Shown here: piece by piece, positions 30,709 through 40,840 of the stretch | Layout: every line of letters begins with the position of its first letter | Numbering within the stretch: position 1 is the first letter of the stretch | Assembly (NCBI RefSeq): GCF_015234305.1 | Contig: NZ_JADGMI010000001.1 | Location: forward strand, 682,001-746,000 | Direction of reading: 5' to 3' | Length of the DNA stretch: 64,000 bases | DNA from: Superficieibacter sp. 1612_C1 | GTDB taxonomy: Bacteria > Pseudomonadota > Gammaproteobacteria > Enterobacterales > Enterobacteriaceae | Made by a program: the position numbers and the translations under genes | Notes under the pieces: generated by a model | The model's database searches: none | What the model was told of the DNA's origin: nothing | What the model saw: only the letters and a program-made list of their open reading frames with translations

Positions 30709-33321
30709 ATGACACAACAGCCACAAGCCAAATACCGCCACGACTACCGTGCGCCTGACTACCTGATTAGTGATATTGACTTGACCTTTGACCTGGATGC
30801 CACAAAAACCGTGGTAACGGCGGTAAGCCAGGTCTCTCGCCAGGGAGCGTCTGAGGTTCCACTGAAGCTGGACGGCGAAGAGTTGACGCTGGTGTCCCTG
30901 CATGTCAATGACCAGCCGTGGACTGAGTATCAGCAGGAAGAGCGGCATCTGGTGATTTCCGGACTACCGGAGCAGTTTACGCTGCGCATTGTTAATGAAA
31001 TCAGCCCGTCAGCGAATACCGCTCTTGAAGGGCTTTATCAGTCGGGTGATGCACTCTGTACCCAGTGCGAGGCTGAAGGCTTCCGTCACATTACCTGGTA
31101 TCTTGATCGTCCGGACGTGCTGGCGCGGTTTACGACTAAATTAATTGCTGACAAGACCAAATACCCGTTCCTGCTCTCTAATGGCAATCGTATCGACCAG
31201 GGCGAGCTGGAAAATGACCGCCACTGGGTGCAGTGGCAGGATCCGTTCCCGAAACCGTGCTATCTGTTTGCGCTGGTGGCCGGTGATTTCGATGTGCTGC
31301 GCGATACCTTTACTACCCGTTCAGGCCGTGAGGTCGCGTTGGAGCTGTTTGTCGATCGTGGCAATCTCGACCGTGCGCCGTGGGCGATGACCTCGCTGAA
31401 AAATTCGATGAAATGGGATGAAACGCGTTTCGCTCTCGAATACGACCTCGATATCTATATGATCGTGGCGGTGGATTTCTTCAACATGGGCGCGATGGAG
31501 AACAAAGGGCTGAACGTCTTTAACTCCAAATATGTGCTGGCCCGTACCGATACCGCGACCGACAAAGACTATCTTGATATTGAGCGCGTGATTGGCCACG
31601 AATATTTCCATAACTGGACCGGCAACCGCGTAACCTGCCGCGACTGGTTCCAGCTCAGCCTGAAAGAGGGGCTGACCGTCTTCCGCGATCAGGAGTTCAG
31701 TTCCGATCTCGGCTCGCGCGCCGTCAACCGCATTAATAACGTACGTACCATGCGCGGCCTGCAATTCGCTGAAGACGCCAGCCCGATGGCGCACCCGATC
31801 CGCCCGGATCAGGTTATCGAAATGAACAACTTCTATACCCTGACGGTGTATGAGAAAGGGGCGGAAGTGATCCGTATGCTGCATACGCTGCTGGGCGAAG
31901 AAAACTTCCAGAAAGGCATGCAGCTCTATTTTGAACGCCACGACGGTAGTGCAGCGACCTGCGATGACTTTGTGCAGGCGATGGAAGATGCCTCAAACGT
32001 CGATCTCTCCCATTTCCGCCGCTGGTACAGCCAGTCGGGTACGCCGGTCGTGACCGTGCGCGACGATTTCGATGCTGAGAACAGCCAGTACACCCTGACA
32101 ATCAGTCAGCAGACGCCGCCGACCGCCGAGCAGCCGGAGAAAGCGCCGCTGCATATCCCGTTTGATATCGAACTGTATGACAGCGAAGGGCAGGTTATTG
32201 CGCTGCAAAAAGGCGGGCATCCGGTGCATCATGTGCTGAATGTGACCGAAGCTGAACAGAGCTTTATCTTTGATAATATCACGACGCCGCCGATACCCTC
32301 ATTGCTGCGTGAATTCTCCGCGCCGGTGAAACTTGAGTATAAATGGAGCGATCAGCAGCTTACTTTCCTGATGCGTCATGCGCGTAACGATTTCTCCCGC
32401 TGGGATGCGGCACAAAGCCTGCTGGCTATCTGGATCAAACTGAACGTGGCTCGCTATCAGCAGGGGCAACCGCTCTCCTTACCGATCCACGTCGCCGATG
32501 CCTTCCGCGGCATCCTGCTGGATGAGCATATCGATCCGGCGCTGGCCGCGGAGATCCTGACTCTGCCGTCGGCAACGGAAATTGCTGAGCTGTTCGAGAT
32601 CATCGATCCGATTGCCATCGTTGCGGTGCGCGAAGCGCTGACCCGTACGCTGGCGACCGAGCTGGCGGATGAATTCCTTGCGGTCTACAACGCCAACAAA
32701 CTTGATGCTTATCGCGTGGATCACGCCGATATTGGTAAGCGCACGCTGCGCAATGCCTGCCTGCGCTACCTGGCGTTTGGCGACGAGACGCTGGCGGTGA
32801 AACTGGTCAGCCAACAATATCATCATGCCGATAACATGACCGATGCGCTGGCGGCGCTCTCTGCTGCCGTGGCGGCGCAACTGCCGTGCCGCGATGCGCT
32901 GATGCAGGAATACGATGATAAATGGCATCAGGATGGTCTGGTGATGGACAAATGGTTTGTGCTGCAATCCACCAGCCCGGCTGAAAACGTGCTTGAGACG
33001 GTGCGTGGTCTGCTGAATCACCGTTCGTTCACCCTCAGCAACCCGAACCGCATCCGCTCGCTGATCGGCGCATTCGCCAGCAGCAACCCGGCGGCGTTCC
33101 ATGCGGAAGATGGCAGCGGCTATGCGTTTATGGTTGAAATGCTGACCGAGCTGAACAGCCGTAACCCGCAGGTGGCGTCACGGCTGATCGAACCGCTGAT
33201 CCGTCTGAAACGCTATGACGAAAAACGTCAGGCGTTGATGCGTTCTGCGCTTGAGCAGTTGAAAGGTCTGCCGAACCTCTCCGGTGATTTGTACGAGAAA
33301 ATCGTCAAAGCGCTGGCCTGA
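30709..33321 (+). CDS. pepN: Aminopeptidase N
   Basis: Cytosolic M1-family zinc aminopeptidase, a major broad-specificity enzyme in the final stages of protein turnover. The exopeptidase motif GAMEN is at 261-265, and zinc-binding HEYFH at 297-301 with the third ligand Glu 19 residues later in 'LKEGLTVFRD'. The length of 870 equals E. coli. The DUF3458 Ig-like and C-terminal helical domains follow. Convergent with ssuB. Confidence 0.98.
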   Translation: MTQQPQAKYRHDYRAPDYLISDIDLTFDLDATKTVVTAVSQVSRQGASEVPLKLDGEELTLVSLHVNDQPWTEYQQEERHLVISGLPEQFTLRIVNEISPSANTALEGLYQSGDALCTQCEAEGFRHITWYLDRPDVLARFTTKLIADKTKYPFLLSNGNRIDQGELENDRHWVQWQDPFPKPCYLFALVAGDFDVLRDTFTTRSGREVALELFVDRGNLDRAPWAMTSLKNSMKWDETRFALEYDLDIYMIVAVDFFNMGAMENKGLNVFNSKYVLARTDTATDKDYLDIERVIGHEYFHNWTGNRVTCRDWFQLSLKEGLTVFRDQEFSSDLGSRAVNRINNVRTMRGLQFAEDASPMAHPIRPDQVIEMNNFYTLTVYEKGAEVIRMLHTLLGEENFQKGMQLYFERHDGSAATCDDFVQAMEDASNVDLSHFRRWYSQSGTPVVTVRDDFDAENSQYTLTISQQTPPTAEQPEKAPLHIPFDIELYDSEGQVIALQKGGHPVHHVLNVTEAEQSFIFDNITTPPIPSLLREFSAPVKLEYKWSDQQLTFLMRHARNDFSRWDAAQSLLAIWIKLNVARYQQGQPLSLPIHVADAFRGILLDEHIDPALAAEILTLPSATEIAELFEIIDPIAIVAVREALTRTLATELADEFLAVYNANKLDAYRVDHADIGKRTLRNACLRYLAFGDETLAVKLVSQQYHHADNMTDALAALSAAVAAQLPCRDALMQEYDDKWHQDGLVMDKWFVLQSTSPAENVLETVRGLLNHRSFTLSNPNRIRSLIGAFASSNPAAFHAEDGSGYAFMVEMLTELNSRNPQVASRLIEPLIRLKRYDEKRQALMRSALEQLKGLPNLSGDLYEKIVKALA

Positions 33322-33331
33322 GTATTACCTG

Positions 33332-33369
33332 ACCAGCGTAACCCGGCGTATCTGCCGGGTTACGCTGGT
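33332..33369. repeat. 16-bp perfect inverted repeat between pepN and ssuB
   Basis: Arms 33332-33347 and 33354-33369 are perfectly complementary over 16 bp with a 6-nt loop (GTATCT). No T-run follows on either strand, so it is not a typical intrinsic terminator. It may be a REP-like element or a transcript-stabilising hairpin for the convergent genes. Confidence 0.7.
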
Positions 33370-33391
33370 GACGCGTTGTAAGTTATTTGAT

Positions 33392-33427
33392 CGGATACGG
33401 CGTTGATGCCGCGATCCGGTTTTATTT
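33392..33427 (+). terminator. Second hairpin and T-tract after pepN
   Basis: CGGAT..CGGC pairs with GCCG..ATCCG around a 6-nt loop with a small internal bulge, followed by TTTTATTT. This suits termination of pepN at the edge of ssuB. Confidence 0.65.
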
Positions 33428-34193
33428 AACCGTGCCTGAGTGCTTTTTTCTCCGTTTCTCCACGCTGCATCACGCGATTCAGAACTTCCTCTTCCAGCTC
33501 GACTAACCTGACCGACGCCAGCTGCCGCGGGCGCGGAATATCGACCGTCAAATCCAGACCGATTTTTCCATCTTCAATCAGTAAAACGCGATCGGCCATC
33601 GCCACCGCCTCGCTGACGTCATGGGTCACCAGCAGGACCGTAAATCCATGTTCCTGCCAGAGCGAGACGATCAGGTCCTGCATTTCCAGCCGGGTCAATG
33701 CATCCAGCGCACCGAGAGGTTCATCCAGCAGCAGTAACCCCGGACGATGAATTAACGCCCGGGCCAGCGCCACACGCTGTTTCTGTCCGCCAGATAACGC
33801 GGCGGGCCACTCAGCCGCGCGATTTTCCAGGCCGACGGCCGCCAGCGCCTGACGAGCCGCGCTGCGCCAGTCGCCTTTCAGACCCAGCCCGACATTATCA
33901 ATCACCGATTTCCACGGCAAAAGGCGTGCTTCCTGAAACATAATACGCGTATCGTCCTGAATGTCCGCCAGCGGCGTCGTTCCGGCCAGTAACTCGCCTC
34001 CGGTGGGCGCTTCCAGTCCGGCCAGCAGGCGGAGCAGTGTGCTTTTACCGCCGCCGCTGCGCCCGACCACCGCAACAAATTGCCCCGCCGGAATGTGCAA
34101 ATCCAGTTCATTGAGTACGGTATTCGCGGCGTAACGCTTAGTCACCGCATTAAGCAGCAGCGGCGTTCCCTGATTCAATCGCGCAGTATTCAT
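33426..34193 (-). CDS. ssuB: Aliphatic sulfonate ABC transporter ATP-binding protein
   Basis: Energises uptake of alkanesulfonates as sulfur source. Walker A 'GRSGGGKST' (about 43-51), Q-loop '[10 protein letters not shown]', signature 'LSGGQKQR', Walker B '[12 protein letters not shown]' and switch '[10 protein letters not shown]' are all intact, as in the nitrate/taurine/sulfonate ABC group. Length 255 equals E. coli. Its start overlaps the ssuC stop (ATGA). Last gene of ssuEADCB. Confidence 0.97.
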   Translation of the reverse strand: MNTARLNQGTPLLLNAVTKRYAANTVLNELDLHIPAGQFVAVVGRSGGGKSTLLRLLAGLEAPTGGELLAGTTPLADIQDDTRIMFQEARLLPWKSVIDNVGLGLKGDWRSAARQALAAVGLENRAAEWPAALSGGQKQRVALARALIHRPGLLLLDEPLGALDALTRLEMQDLIVSLWQEHGFTVLLVTHDVSEAVAMADRVLLIEDGKIGLDLTVDIPRPRQLASVRLVELEEEVLNRVMQRGETEKKALRHG

Positions 34194-34981
34194 ACGCTTG
34201 CCTCCTTCACATGATAAGCGGGATTCCAGCGCAGCCAGATGCGCTCGAGTAATTGCGCGCTGACGTCGGCAAACTTACCCAACAGGGCGTAGAGAATAAT
34301 CGCGACCACCACGACATCCGTTTGCAAAAATTCACGTGCATTCATCGCCAGATAACCGATACCCGAATTAGCGGAAATCGTCTCCGCAACGATCAGCGTT
34401 AACCACATCAACCCGAGTGCGAAACGTACGCCGACCATGATTGAGGGCAGGGCACCGGGCAGGATCACATGCGCAAATAACGAAAAACCGGACAGGCCAT
34501 AGCTGCGCGCCATTTCGACCAGGCCGCGATCGATATTGCGGATACCGTGCCAGGTATTGATATAGACAGGAAAAAGTGTGCCAAGGGCGACGAGAAAAAT
34601 CTTCGCGGTTTCATCTATACCGAACCACAGGATCACCAGCGGGATCAGCGCCAGATGCGGTACGTTGCGTAGCATTTGAATGGAGGTATCCAGCAGCCGC
34701 TCCCCCCAGCGCGAGAGACCGCTGATCAATCCCAGCGTCAGACCTATTGAGCCGCCGATGGAAAAGCCAATCAGCGCGCGCCATGAACTGATCGCCAGAT
34801 GCTGCCAGAGCTCGCCGCTGGCAGAGAGCGTCCAGAAGGCCTCCACCACCCCTTCTGGCGAAGGAAAAATACGACCTGAAAGCCAGCCCATTGAGGACGC
34901 CAGCTGCCAGACCGCCACGATACCCACTGGCAGAAACCAGGGAGCAGCGCGCAATAACCACTTATTTGTCGGCGTCGCCAT
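34190..34981 (-). CDS. ssuC: Aliphatic sulfonate ABC transporter permease
   Basis: Inner-membrane channel subunit with about six transmembrane helices; the EAA-type cytoplasmic loop is in '[25 protein letters not shown]' region (about 160-185), which docks on SsuB. ATG at 34981 is chosen over the GTG at 34990 because GAGGGT lies at the correct 7-bp spacing and the product becomes 263 residues, the E. coli length. 11 nt separate it from the ssuD stop. Confidence 0.96.
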   Translation of the reverse strand: MATPTNKWLLRAAPWFLPVGIVAVWQLASSMGWLSGRIFPSPEGVVEAFWTLSASGELWQHLAISSWRALIGFSIGGSIGLTLGLISGLSRWGERLLDTSIQMLRNVPHLALIPLVILWFGIDETAKIFLVALGTLFPVYINTWHGIRNIDRGLVEMARSYGLSGFSLFAHVILPGALPSIMVGVRFALGLMWLTLIVAETISANSGIGYLAMNAREFLQTDVVVVAIILYALLGKFADVSAQLLERIWLRWNPAYHVKEASV

Positions 34982-34992
34982 GATCGTCACCC

Positions 34993-36138
34993 TCAGCTTT
35001 GCGCCGCTTTACGCGGAATATAGTCGTTGGCCACGGCCTCACCCTGCTGATGCAGGCGCTGCGGCTGAGGGATTTCCGGGATAGCGACATCAAGATGCGG
35101 GAACAATAATTCGCCCACCTTATACGCCTCCTCCAGATGCGGATAGCCGGAAAGAACAAAGCTGTCGATGCCGAGCGCCGCATATTCATTGATCCGCGCC
35201 GCCACCGTCGGGCCATCGCCCACCAGCGCAGTCCCGGCTCCGCCGCGCACCAGGCCGACGCCCGCCCACAAATTCGGGCTAATCTCCAGCCGATCGCGTT
35301 TACCGTTGTGCAGCGCGGCCATACGGTGCTGACCCACGGAATCGGTCCTGGCGAAGGCAGCCTGCGCTTTGGCAATGGTGTCATCATCCAGATGTTCGAT
35401 TAGCCGATCCGCGGCCTGCCAGGCTTCCTTATTCGTCTCGCGTACGATCACATGCAGACGAATGCCGAAACGTATTTTGCGCCCGTGCGCCGCCGCTTTC
35501 GCCCGTACCTGGTCAATCTTTTCTTTTACCTGCTGCGGAGGCTCGCCCCAGGTGAGATAGAGATCGACCTGCTCGGCAGCCAAGTCCTGCGCCACGTCCG
35601 ACGAACCGCCGAAGTAGAGGGGAGGATGGGGCTGTTGCACAGGCGGAAAGAACAATTTGGCACCACGCACATGAATATGCTTACCGGCAAAATCTACCGT
35701 TTCACCCTGTAACAGGCGACGCCATACCTGCGTAAACTCCGACGAAGCTTCATAGCGTTCGCTATGATCGAGGAATACCCCATCGCCCGCCAGCTCCTGA
35801 GGATCGCTTCCCGTCACCAGATTAAACAGTGCCCGTCCATTGGAGAGTCGGTCTAATGTCGCTGCCTGACGCGCGGCAACCGTAGGCGAAGTAACGCTGG
35901 GGCGCAGTGCGACGAGAAATTTCAGCCGCTGCGTCACCGGGATCATTGAGGCCGCCACCAGCCAGGCGTCTTCGCAGGAGCGCCCGGTCGGGATCAGCAC
36001 ACCGGTAAAACCCAGACGATCAACGGCTTGGGCGATCTGCTGTAGATAAGCCTGGTCCACCGGGCGCGAACCCTTTTCCGTTCCCAGATAATGACCATCA
36101 CCGTGCGTGGGTAAAAACCAGAAGAGATTCAGGCTCAT
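34993..36138 (-). CDS. ssuD: FMNH2-dependent alkanesulfonate monooxygenase
   Basis: Cleaves C1-C14 alkanesulfonates to aldehyde and sulfite using O2 and reduced FMN supplied by SsuE. Bacterial luciferase-like TIM barrel; '[15 protein letters not shown]' at the N-terminus and '[15 protein letters not shown]' (about 107-121) are family marks. 381 residues as in E. coli. Its start overlaps the ssuA stop by ATGA. Confidence 0.97.
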   Translation of the reverse strand: MSLNLFWFLPTHGDGHYLGTEKGSRPVDQAYLQQIAQAVDRLGFTGVLIPTGRSCEDAWLVAASMIPVTQRLKFLVALRPSVTSPTVAARQAATLDRLSNGRALFNLVTGSDPQELAGDGVFLDHSERYEASSEFTQVWRRLLQGETVDFAGKHIHVRGAKLFFPPVQQPHPPLYFGGSSDVAQDLAAEQVDLYLTWGEPPQQVKEKIDQVRAKAAAHGRKIRFGIRLHVIVRETNKEAWQAADRLIEHLDDDTIAKAQAAFARTDSVGQHRMAALHNGKRDRLEISPNLWAGVGLVRGGAGTALVGDGPTVAARINEYAALGIDSFVLSGYPHLEEAYKVGELLFPHLDVAIPEIPQPQRLHQQGEAVANDYIPRKAAQS

Positions 36139-37109
36139 GATTTATCTCCTTTTAAAGCAGTTGGGTGCCAGATACGGGTGCGAATATCGACCTTTTTCGG
36201 TACTAATCGATTTTCAAAGAACAAATCGGCGGTCTGTTGTTGCAGTTCTGCAGTCGTGTCGCTTACAGGCCGGATAGTGGCGGGAGGTCGATGCTCGAGA
36301 TAGCTTGCGATGACAGCCTCAGGGAGGCCAATGGTCTTAGCCAGTAGCGCGATGCTCTCCTGACGCTGGCTAACGGTTAGCGCATCCGCCTGGCTAAAGG
36401 TATCCAGCACGCCCTGAATAAACTCGCCATTTTTTTCGGCGTAAGGGCGGGAGGCGAGATAAAACGAACCGGTTTGTTTTAAATCGGTACCATCTTTCAG
36501 CACGCGCACGCCGCCCTGTAGCAGCGCCGCAGAGTAATAGGGATCCCAGATAACCCAGGCGTCTACATTGCCCTGCTGAAAAGCGGCCCGGGCGTCGGCA
36601 GGCGTCAGGTAGGTTGGCTGGATATCGGTGAACTTAAGCCCCGCCTGCTGTAAGGCGCGTAACAGTAAATTGTGCGAGCTGGAGCCTTTCTGAAACGCCA
36701 CTTTATGACCTTTCAGTTCGGCAACGGTTTTGATCGGGCTATCCTGGGGAACGAGAATAACTTCTGCTTTCGGCTTCGCGGGCTCTGAGCCGACATACAG
36801 CAAATCAGCACCGGCCGCCTGAGCGAAGATTGGCGGAATATCCCCGGTACTACCTAAATCAATACTGCCGACATTCAGCGCCTCCAGCATTTGTGGCCCG
36901 GCCGGAAACTCGATCCAGGATATTTTGCTGTCAGGATAGCGTTTTTCCAGTAGTTGATGGCTTTTGGCCAGTACCATACTGACGCTACCCTTCTGATAAC
37001 CAATGCGTAAAGACTCTGCGGCATGCTCTGCCGCCTGACTCCAGGCGGACAGTGTGAGCAGACCTCCCAGCGCCAGCCACTGAGCCCGGTGTTTAAAAAG
37101 ATTAAACAT
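36135..37109 (-). CDS. ssuA: Aliphatic sulfonate-binding periplasmic protein
   Basis: Solute-binding receptor for the SsuBC transporter. Signal peptide at about 1-26 (cleavage after SQA), then the NMT1/SsuA fold with '[15 protein letters not shown]', '[15 protein letters not shown]' and '[16 protein letters not shown]'. Start at 37109 is set by AGGAG 6 bp upstream and by the presence of a good signal peptide. The frame is open 165 bases further upstream but that overlaps ssuE. 324 residues versus 319. Overlaps the ssuE 3' end by 8 bp. Confidence 0.96.
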   Translation of the reverse strand: MFNLFKHRAQWLALGGLLTLSAWSQAAEHAAESLRIGYQKGSVSMVLAKSHQLLEKRYPDSKISWIEFPAGPQMLEALNVGSIDLGSTGDIPPIFAQAAGADLLYVGSEPAKPKAEVILVPQDSPIKTVAELKGHKVAFQKGSSSHNLLLRALQQAGLKFTDIQPTYLTPADARAAFQQGNVDAWVIWDPYYSAALLQGGVRVLKDGTDLKQTGSFYLASRPYAEKNGEFIQGVLDTFSQADALTVSQRQESIALLAKTIGLPEAVIASYLEHRPPATIRPVSDTTAELQQQTADLFFENRLVPKKVDIRTRIWHPTALKGDKS

Positions 37110-37677
37110 GCGCGACTCCTTCTGGAAGCGTAAAGGAGGGAACATGAATATCGCGGCGATGCAGTGCCTGCCAGAAGGTATCCAGCGCATTATCGAGCCG
37201 ACGTTGTAGCCCCGGCGTAAAGCGCGGTCGGTGCTCGTAATCGGTGATCTGGGTATCATCAGCGAAAACGCCATGTAAGATTTCCTGCGCCTTCAATGCG
37301 CTTAACACCGGCTTCAGCGCATAATCCACCGCCAGCATATGAGCAATCGTGCCGCCGGTTGCCAGAGGCAACACGACTTTCCCTTCCAGCGCCCGCTCGG
37401 GTAATAAATCCAGCAGCGTTTTCAGCGCACCAGAATAGGCCGCTTTATAGACTGGCGTGGCGACAATCAGGCCATCCGCACCCGCCAGCTGCTCGTTGAG
37501 TGCCAGTAACGCCGGGCTGTCAAAGCGGGCGTAGAGCAGATCCTCCGGGGCAAAGTTTTGCAAATGCCAGTGGCATACCTCCACATTAACGGCAGCGAGT
37601 TTCTCACGAACATACTCAAGCAGCGCGCTTGAACGTGACGGGAAGCGAGGGCTGCCCGCCAGGGTAATGATGCGCAT
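37102..37677 (-). CDS. ssuE: NADPH-dependent FMN reductase SsuE
   Basis: Supplies reduced flavin to SsuD. Flavodoxin-like fold with the FMN-phosphate loop '[12 protein letters not shown]' at residues 6-17 and '[14 protein letters not shown]' at about 75-88. Start at 37677 (not the GTG at 37683) gives AGGAG five bases upstream and 191 residues, equal to E. coli. First gene of the operon. In E. coli ssu needs the LysR regulator Cbl and is silent with sulfate; no Cbl site could be picked out by eye. Confidence 0.96.
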   Translation of the reverse strand: MRIITLAGSPRFPSRSSALLEYVREKLAAVNVEVCHWHLQNFAPEDLLYARFDSPALLALNEQLAGADGLIVATPVYKAAYSGALKTLLDLLPERALEGKVVLPLATGGTIAHMLAVDYALKPVLSALKAQEILHGVFADDTQITDYEHRPRFTPGLQRRLDNALDTFWQALHRRDIHVPSFTLPEGVAHV

Positions 37678-37814
37678 ATCCACTCCTTATAACCAAAAAA
37701 TCACTTTTAGGTAAAATTGATAACATTTCAGTGGAGTGTGACAGAGGGGTTTTATTTGAATAAATGATTTATCCGGCGATGAATTTTCGAAAAAAGCATA
37801 ACTCTCAACTTGAA

Positions 37815-37830
37815 AAGAAACCGTTTGCGT
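37815..37830 (+). promoter_or_regulatory. PurR operator upstream of pyrD
   Basis: On the minus strand the 16 bases read ACGCAAACGGTTTCTT, close to the PurR consensus ACGCAAACGTTTTCNT. It lies about 60 bp before the putative pyrD start site. E. coli pyrD is a known PurR target. Confidence 0.8.
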
Positions 37831-37882
37831 GTAAACGGCTGTTTTTTGCCGCAGGTCAATTCCTTTTCTCCTGAATATCACC

Positions 37883-37926
37883 CATAATACGCCCCCGGTT
37901 TGCACACCGGGAATCCAGGAGAGTTC
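37883..37926 (+). promoter_or_regulatory. pyrD -10 element and pyrimidine-responsive leader hairpin
   Basis: CATAAT (37883-37888) is followed by GCCCCCGG, and a 6-bp hairpin CCCGGT (37894-37899)/ACCGGG (37906-37911) sits just before the AGGAG at 37917-37921. In E. coli pyrC and pyrD, high CTP makes transcription start at upstream C residues, so that the hairpin forms and hides the ribosome-binding site; low CTP shifts the start downstream. The same layout is present here. Confidence 0.75.
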
Positions 37927-38937
37927 ATGTACTACCCCTTCGTTCGTAAAGCCCTTTTCCAGCTCGATCCAGAGCGCGCTCATGAATTTACCTTTCAGCA
38001 ATTACGCCGCCTTTCAGGAACGCCACTGGAAGCGTTGGTGCGCCAGAGGGTGCCGCAAAAGCCAGTCACCTGCATGGGATTGACGTTTAAAAATCCCCTC
38101 GGCCTGGCCGCCGGACTGGATAAGAACGGCGAATGCATTGATGCGCTGGGCGCAATGGGTTTCGGTTCGGTTGAAATCGGCACGGTCACGCCGCTGCCTC
38201 AGCCTGGCAATGATAAACCGCGGATCTTTCGGCTGGTGGAGGCCGAAGGTCTGATCAACCGCATGGGCTTTAATAATCTTGGTGTTGATAATCTGGTTGA
38301 GAACGTCAAAAAAGCGCATTTTGATGGCGTGCTGGGGATTAATATTGGTAAAAATAAAGATACGCCAGTCGAGCATGGTAAAGATGACTATCTGATTTGT
38401 ATGGAAAAAGTCTATGCCTGGGCCGGTTATATCGCGATTAATATTTCCTCGCCAAATACCCCCGGTCTGCGCACGCTGCAATACGGCGAGGCGCTGGATG
38501 ATTTATTAAGCGCGATAAAAAATAAACAAAATGAACTCCAGGCGCGGCATCACAAATATGTTCCGATCGCGGTAAAGATCGCCCCGGATCTTTCTTCTGA
38601 GGAGCTGATTCAGGTCGCCGATAGTTTATTACGCCATAATATTGATGGCGTTATTGCGACCAATACGACATTAGATCGGTCTCTGGTTCAGGGGATGAAA
38701 CATTGCGATGAAAGCGGCGGTTTAAGCGGCCGTCCATTACAGTTAAAAAGCACTGAAATTATCCGCATGCTGTCTGCGGAATTAAAAGGTCAATTGCCCA
38801 TTATTGGCGTCGGCGGCATTGACTCAGTGATGGCTGCCCGTGAGAAGATGGCGGCGGGGGCTTCGCTGGTGCAAATCTACTCCGGATTTATTTTTAAAGG
38901 CCCCCCGTTGATTAAAGACATCATTTCTCACATCTAA
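37927..38937 (+). CDS. pyrD: Dihydroorotate dehydrogenase (quinone), class 2
   Basis: Inner-membrane-associated flavoenzyme oxidising dihydroorotate to orotate with quinone, fourth step of UMP synthesis. The N-terminal amphipathic segment '[19 protein letters not shown]' binds membrane and quinone. The barrel has '[15 protein letters not shown]', '[11 protein letters not shown]' with the class 2 catalytic Ser, and 'GVGGIDS'. Start at 37927 gives 336 residues as in E. coli and follows AGGAG. Followed by a terminator. Confidence 0.98.
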   Translation: MYYPFVRKALFQLDPERAHEFTFQQLRRLSGTPLEALVRQRVPQKPVTCMGLTFKNPLGLAAGLDKNGECIDALGAMGFGSVEIGTVTPLPQPGNDKPRIFRLVEAEGLINRMGFNNLGVDNLVENVKKAHFDGVLGINIGKNKDTPVEHGKDDYLICMEKVYAWAGYIAINISSPNTPGLRTLQYGEALDDLLSAIKNKQNELQARHHKYVPIAVKIAPDLSSEELIQVADSLLRHNIDGVIATNTTLDRSLVQGMKHCDESGGLSGRPLQLKSTEIIRMLSAELKGQLPIIGVGGIDSVMAAREKMAAGASLVQIYSGFIFKGPPLIKDIISHI

Positions 38938-38956
38938 TCCTGAATTTTGTGACCTG

Positions 38957-38987
38957 CCAGGGCTTTATTTTCAGCCCTGGTTGTTTT
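38957..38987 (+). terminator. Terminator of pyrD
   Basis: CCAGGGCT/AGCCCTGG stem with an 8-nt loop and a following TTGTTTTAT tract, 19 bases past the pyrD stop. Confidence 0.85.
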
Positions 38988-39098
38988 ATATTCCCCTCTT
39001 GTTGCTTATTTATACGTTCTGGTCTTTTATTATTGAGGCAACAAACGAAGCGGCAAAGGACGATGCCGAAATCAACATCTGAAGGGGACAGAAACATA

Positions 39099-39638
39099 AT
39101 GCGTATTAAACCCGACGATAACTGGCGCTGGTATTTCGACGATGAGCACGATCGAATGATGCTCGATTTAGCGAATGGTATGCTTTTTCGCTCTCGTTTT
39201 CCCCGACGGATGCTGACGCCGGATGCCTTTGAATCCTCTGGCTTTTGTGTTGACGATGCCGCGCTTTATTTCTCCTTTGAAGAGAAATGCCGCGACCTCG
39301 ATCTCAAAAAAGAACATCGTGCCGAGCTGGTGCTTAATGCACTGGTCGCCATTCGTTTTCTGAAACCTCAAATGCCGAAAAGCTGGCACTTCACCTCGCA
39401 TTCCTCCCACTGGGTGCCTATGATGGGCGATGCCGCCTGTGTATGGCTTAGCGACTCCCTGGAGCAGGTTAATTTGCTGGTGGTTGAACCTGGCGATAAC
39501 GCCGCGCTCTGCCTGGTGGCTCAGCCCGGCGTAATGATTGCCGGGCGTATGATGCAGTTAGGGGATGCGATAAAAGTGATGAATGACCGACTCCGTCAGG
39601 TCGACTGCGTCAGTCACTATCTGGAGCATGCGGTTTAA
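39099..39638 (+). CDS. zapC: Cell division protein ZapC
   Basis: Stabilises the Z-ring by bundling FtsZ protofilaments and reducing FtsZ GTPase activity; cytosolic, midcell. Start at 39099 ([13 protein letters not shown]) is supported by homology and AAGGGG about 10 bp upstream; the longer frame upstream encodes unrelated sequence. 179 residues versus 180. Conserved '[15 protein letters not shown]' and '[21 protein letters not shown]'. The 3' end overlaps the convergent ycbX stop by 4 bp. Confidence 0.95.
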   Translation: MRIKPDDNWRWYFDDEHDRMMLDLANGMLFRSRFPRRMLTPDAFESSGFCVDDAALYFSFEEKCRDLDLKKEHRAELVLNALVAIRFLKPQMPKSWHFTSHSSHWVPMMGDAACVWLSDSLEQVNLLVVEPGDNAALCLVAQPGVMIAGRMMQLGDAIKVMNDRLRQVDCVSHYLEHAV

Positions 39639-40741
39639 TTTTGCAGGCGTAGTGCTGTTTTTGGCACGCAGCTACAGCACAGGATGGTTCCGTCCTGAGC
39701 GATAGCCCCTTTCCTTAATTCGCTCACCTCTCCCTCAACCAGACGAATACGGCAGCTGCCACAGAGTCCGGCACGACAAGAGTAGGGTACGCGGATCCCC
39801 TGTTGTTCCAGTTGCTCGAGTAAGATCTGCTGATTGTTACCGCTAAACGTTTGCCCCTGCCAGTCGATATCGACCGCCGCGTTCTCCTGCTGCGCAACGG
39901 CAATATTTTCAACGACCTCACCCGCGCCATAGGGTCTGGCCGGACCGGTAGCCAGAACGGTTATCTCATCGCCCACCCGAACAACGCCGCTATTACGGGC
40001 AATCAGATTTTGGCCAAAATCGACATCGCCGTTGTCCGCCGTACGGAACGTTTGCAGGGTGGCCAGCGGTTCACCGGCGGGATGTTTCTGGCCTCGTTCG
40101 GGGCTGACGGTGGTTAATACGCAGCGGCTACAGGGTTTAACGATGTCAAAGATAACCTCGCCGATGCGGATCGTTTTCCACGTATCTTCTTCCCACGGTT
40201 GCGTGCCCGCCACCACCAGATTAGGGCGAAACTGTTCCATCTTCACCCCGGCAGAGCAGCGGTTTTGCACATCGCGCAGCGAGGCTTCACTGGTCAGCAG
40301 AAACGGAAAGCCATCGGCGAAGGACAGCGGCACCGCATCGAAGCGCTTAACGCGTCGCGTTGGCTCGGGTCCCACCCAGCGCAACTGGACCTCGCGGGCG
40401 AAAAAGCCCGAAAGCCAGCGGTTAATTTCCCCGGGAGCCACGAGTGCGGTAAAATGATTTCCCCATACTTCAGTGGGCTCGCCGTGGTCGGCAAAATCGC
40501 TAAAACGAACCAGCGCGCTGCTGCCATCAGGTGCGGTAAGATGAAGCCCGTTATGCAAAGGCGCAGGCGTAAAGCGAACCATCTGTGGAAACTGACGGGC
40601 GGTAATGAACGTGCCATCAGGTTCAGTGATCATAAAGATCCGGTCAAATGCCAGGCCGCTGATATCCGCAAGGGCATGCGTCAGGCCAATGCCGCGCATC
40701 GATTTTACCGGATGAATGAAAAGTCTGGATAACGTGGCCAC
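39635..40741 (-). CDS. ycbX: YcbX, MOSC-domain molybdoenzyme for N-hydroxylated bases
   Basis: Molybdenum-cofactor enzyme that detoxifies N-hydroxylated base analogues such as 6-hydroxylaminopurine. Order: MOSC N-terminal beta-barrel (about 1-120), MOSC domain with Moco-binding Cys in '[17 protein letters not shown]' region (about 205-220), and a C-terminal [2Fe-2S] ferredoxin domain ('[14 protein letters not shown]' ... 'LCCSC'). The GTG at 40741 is preferred because it yields MATLSRLF as in E. coli and has AAGGGG/CAGG just upstream; an ATG at 40759 would add six residues. Length about 368 versus 369. Confidence 0.93.
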   Translation of the reverse strand: MATLSRLFIHPVKSMRGIGLTHALADISGLAFDRIFMITEPDGTFITARQFPQMVRFTPAPLHNGLHLTAPDGSSALVRFSDFADHGEPTEVWGNHFTALVAPGEINRWLSGFFAREVQLRWVGPEPTRRVKRFDAVPLSFADGFPFLLTSEASLRDVQNRCSAGVKMEQFRPNLVVAGTQPWEEDTWKTIRIGEVIFDIVKPCSRCVLTTVSPERGQKHPAGEPLATLQTFRTADNGDVDFGQNLIARNSGVVRVGDEITVLATGPARPYGAGEVVENIAVAQQENAAVDIDWQGQTFSGNNQQILLEQLEQQGIRVPYSCRAGLCGSCRIRLVEGEVSELRKGAIAQDGTILCCSCVPKTALRLQN

Positions 40742-40779
40742 AACCTGCCCCTTATGCATGAAAATAAGCCCTCAACTTT

Positions 40780-40807
40780 ATGACATAGCGTTGAGATTGG
40801 CTATAAT
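40780..40807 (+). promoter_or_regulatory. Probable rlmKL promoter
   Basis: ATGACA (5 of 6 to TTGACA), 16-bp spacer, perfect TATAAT at 40802-40807, about 34 bp before the rlmKL ATG. Confidence 0.7.
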
Positions 40808-40840
40808 GCGCAACAATTTTATTAGAGTAAAAGTGACGAT

